A stretch of 64,000 nt of DNA, from positions 317,726-381,725 of the forward strand of contig JAMCSD010000006.1 in assembly GCA_023380755.1 (NCBI GenBank). Direction: 5' to 3'. Each line of letters starts with the position of its first letter. Position 1 is the first letter of the stretch. This document shows positions 63,801 to 64,000 of the stretch, in pieces. This DNA comes from Patescibacteria group bacterium. GTDB lineage: Bacteria > Patescibacteria > Microgenomatia > UBA12405. The position numbers were made by a program, and so were the translations under genes. Under the pieces are notes generated by a model. That model was given only the letters and a program-made list of their open reading frames with translations. It was not told where the DNA came from and made no database searches.

Positions 63801-64000
63801 TCTACCGTTACGATGAGCCTGCCTGGACCCAGTTGTCCAACTGTACCCTGGATACCACGGTGCATACCGTTACCTGCAATACCGATCACTTTTCTGTTTT
63901 CACTTTGGTCGGCCAGCAGCCCACGCCTCCCGCTCCGACACCCACCGCCGCTCCGGCTCCCTCTTCTCCTGATAGCTCCGCGTTAGCCACCTCCTCTCCA
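57833..64000 (+). CDS. Giant secreted repeat protein (beta-helix repeats, LamG, Fn3-like), 3' end outside window
   Basis: One frame stays open from ATG 57833 to the window end (2056 codons, no stop). A signal peptide (KLLFYLLNFVFTLIIFAHPA, cleavage near ALAD) is followed by a WDGGAGVGDTRWSNPVNWSG start typical of beta-helix surface proteins. Residues about 100-800 are Gly/Asn/Thr-rich beta-helix with five long repeats (see separate entry). Residues about 990-1200 form a LamG/concanavalin-like domain (WTMTAWVKLNSTNQAGLIAY, FNGSIDDVRYYNRTLS). Then come several Ig/Fn3-like domains (about 1340-1850) and a beta domain with DHFSVFTLVG before a Pro/Ala/Thr/Ser stretch. It is probably an adhesin or surface-layer filament. 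The C-terminal anchor is not visible. Confidence 0.9.
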   Translation, partial: MTRLFNIFRSSKLLFYLLNFVFTLIIFAHPALADRTWDGGAGVGDTRWSNPVNWSGDSLPGPSDVAIFDSTSGTKNANIGTSISVKGIQLSAGYSGTINVSAGVSNTIVLGSSGYSQASGAFNANNANIGDSASFNISGGTFTPTSATTTVTNNFTVTNSPTLNAHFGNLTFVGNLSIGVTCGNAIFDAVTLNKSPGVGTINFNSQCNIPISGTNPSSTGLITNNGVISVTGNWNLIGTYTGNVGASLTVTGTGISLPTGLWQGNMTFNSGTVFVANSLTNMVVGGALNNSANVLPNNLDLTFYGSQDGSVTCGNAIFHSVAINKTATGYYFTVGAGCTIPLAGTNPAIGGSLTNNGNVGVTGNLSLTGAYAGNSGAILTTTGTGITVGTDLTINTGTSFPTGLDITFNGNSSGTLTCGNATFNTVTINKSTTASQTISNGCNITIGGTNPSSSTHDVYNHGIINVNGNWTVSTAYVGYGDGVLNMTGDTFNVGWNMTLNSGTSLPSTLKTLTVGGDLNNSGNALPPNLDVTFNTGNSGSVTCGNAAFNSVAISKTTSSSITFNSGCTIPLGGTNPSTTAHDIYNYGTINANGNWTTTTSYTGYSGSSLNLTGSNFAIGYNLVFNSGAGLSAPALTSINVGGDLNNTGNVLPNGLDVVLDHSYGGTTTCGNATFNSVTINRSGSITDTIGAGCIIPLGGTNPSTSGNIVNNGRIDVTGTWSVGGYYTGNSGSILNMTGNSLTTGSDITLNSGSSMPANLNSLTVGGVLNNAANILSDGIDLTLNSNGSVNLTPGSARYNSFTVNKGISSYSITLTSNFSTGNFTLTRGTIANPSSPYILNIAGNFSEDSGTTLGGANLTLNFNGSGTQTLSKTAGTFVSKLNIGSSGTVQLLTTFATSGQTCIVQSGIFDLNGQNFTCGSTFTVQNGGNLRLIGSETVTTPTLNAGSNVLYVGISNGLVDKYTINNWSYSNLTVGMTEPGDELTSQSFGNTNNLEAYWNLDEVGTTAVNSVLGATNNGKAIGTTIIAGQINNARSFNGTSDYISGLSSPDSTLTNWTMTAWVKLNSTNQAGLIAYNGNDSGGYGLAVSGTGGANGNTYMVLLGGVNWYSSGTTLPSTSPWYFLAITRDTSTIRFYVNGSASPNTYINAPKTITSSLFSIGAEYDTNNNPYRYFNGSIDDVRYYNRTLSSSEISQLYAYDGTPVAAVTVGNNLNITSGTMVSPATLTVNGNFNNNATFNANSGTVNLNGGNQTITGASTFYNLTKTVSSGSTLTFPSSTTQTITNAITLTGTNGNLLSLASSNPGTQWNIALPASRTLDYLVVADSRNTGAVVDQTGLHLTNGGNTTNWGFNNPPSATVPSSISQATDGSGLVTFSTQVSDPDNNSTKIKVEYSDDGGSTWYTPHLISATPDSGSADLSSAAYQIGSTDAIDTNGGAVTLSLVWDTQSALNGHGVLSGLNSTVRLRVTPNDNSTDGSPASTTNFMVDNQAPSGPSNLASSTHTSSVWSNNNQIHFTWTAASDGSGIGLSGYAYIIDTSPTTDPTSVPNLGSVTTLTSSTLPSASSYYLHLKPVDNNGNWGSPVAYGPFLIDTISPANPGVPVIDSPTASNQPPVTWTDSTDTLSGLADPAYTLAWTTDPDFVLGIQTTGVGLTAFTPTATLADGTWYFKVRAADAAGNTTPYTSAASVVVDTTPPTTPGTPGTTTPTNSTTQSWNWSTSTDAITAVVGYLWRTTGSAVTMGTTTLTNLVTNLGEGVYNFYVRAMDSVGNLSVESLKGVLTVDRTAPLISSIIATPANIGVTITWTTSEGASSRINYGLTNSYGVTTPTTDVSPRVTSHTVSIPNLVSCVTYHYQVVSTDAAGNSRSSSDQSFTTSGCVGSAAINSENDQTITVPAGGGLNLIAQNTGLALTVPESFSDTDTHFQIKQLEKTAFIAAASSPDGFSAIGNYIYDLKALVDVNTLESIFDHPLTITIAYEPGEISGIDESTLTIYRYDEPAWTQLSNCTLDTTVHTVTCNTDHFSVFTLVGQQPTPPAPTPTAAPAPSSPDSSALATSSP
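58376..59950 (+). repeat. Five imperfect repeats in the giant surface protein
   Basis: The motif TCGNAxFNSVxINK...GCxIPLGGTNPS occurs five times, with the first Cys at residues 182, 313, 418, 543 and 669 (codons at 58376, 58769, 59084, 59459, 59837). The spacing is 131, 105, 125 and 126 residues. Each unit also carries LNNxxNVLPNxLDxTF and a NGNW or NGxWxV strand. Two Cys about 25 residues apart in each unit suggest one disulfide per repeat. Confidence 0.85.

Noticed and set aside
1..64000. UGA recoded as glycine (Gracilibacteria/Absconditabacteria code)
   Set aside because: TGA is used as a stop at clear gene ends (for example rplQ and the GT2-GtrA gene) and does not interrupt conserved protein blocks.

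Overview
This window reads as chromosome of a small-genome bacterium, most likely Patescibacteria (Candidate Phyla Radiation), perhaps Microgenomates. That placement is inferred from gene content: short intergenic gaps, free-standing EF-Tu domain II proteins, DUF4446/DUF3048/DUF5679-type genes, many small membrane and secreted proteins of unknown role, and very large repetitive surface proteins. The standard code with TGA as stop fits throughout, so it is not a UGA-recoding lineage. I see no phage, transposon, CRISPR array or replication origin.

Layout. 1-3.1 kb: end of rpoA, rplQ-rplM-rpsI, ppa, two EF-Tu domain II-like proteins, tRNA-Pro. 3.3-10.4 kb: recA-recX, RNase Y, HU, ychF, miaA, a Crp/Fnr regulator and two tiny KGG-motif proteins. 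10.5-16.9 kb: an AI-2E-type permease, the RNase P RNA gene on the minus strand with two tiny genes behind it, then DUF4446, DUF3048, a winged-helix regulator, an AbrB-like protein and secD-secF. 17-20 kb: an accessory patch with three diverged copies of one unknown gene and duplicated terminator hairpins. 20-24 kb: cca, prs, small membrane proteins, mscL. 24-28.6 kb: unknown small genes, including a three-gene membrane/lipoprotein operon behind a strongly structured leader. 28.7-34.8 kb: an RRM protein, recJ, aspS behind a structured leader, and a D,D-carboxypeptidase. 35-42 kb: secreted proteins (lipoprotein, glycosidase-like, lamin-tail, CAP) around gltX and a VanZ-like protein. 42-54.6 kb: trmD, pepF-like, a GT2-GtrA fusion, a VTT-like membrane protein, an LCP protein, a 1638-residue alpha-2-macroglobulin, a Memo-family protein and small enzymes. 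55-64 kb: a membrane-anchored beta-solenoid, tRNA-Gln, and a giant secreted repeat protein that runs off the window.

Gene expression appears to follow two architectures. About two dozen genes have a TATAAT-like box 5-8 nt before the start codon, so transcription should begin at or next to the start codon (leaderless mRNA). Other genes have a clear Shine-Dalgarno site, and several of these carry leaders of about 85-155 nt with a hairpin at the 5' end.

The most striking single gene is the alpha-2-macroglobulin at 47656-52572. A complete Hint (intein-type) autoprocessing domain of about 128 residues sits where the protease bait region is expected, while the classical CxEQ thioester is kept downstream. 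Other points of interest are a DUF5679-like protein that has lost all four zinc cysteines, an RNase Y without a membrane anchor, a miaA with no ATG/GTG/TTG start, and a predicted cytosolic, membrane-tethered beta-solenoid.
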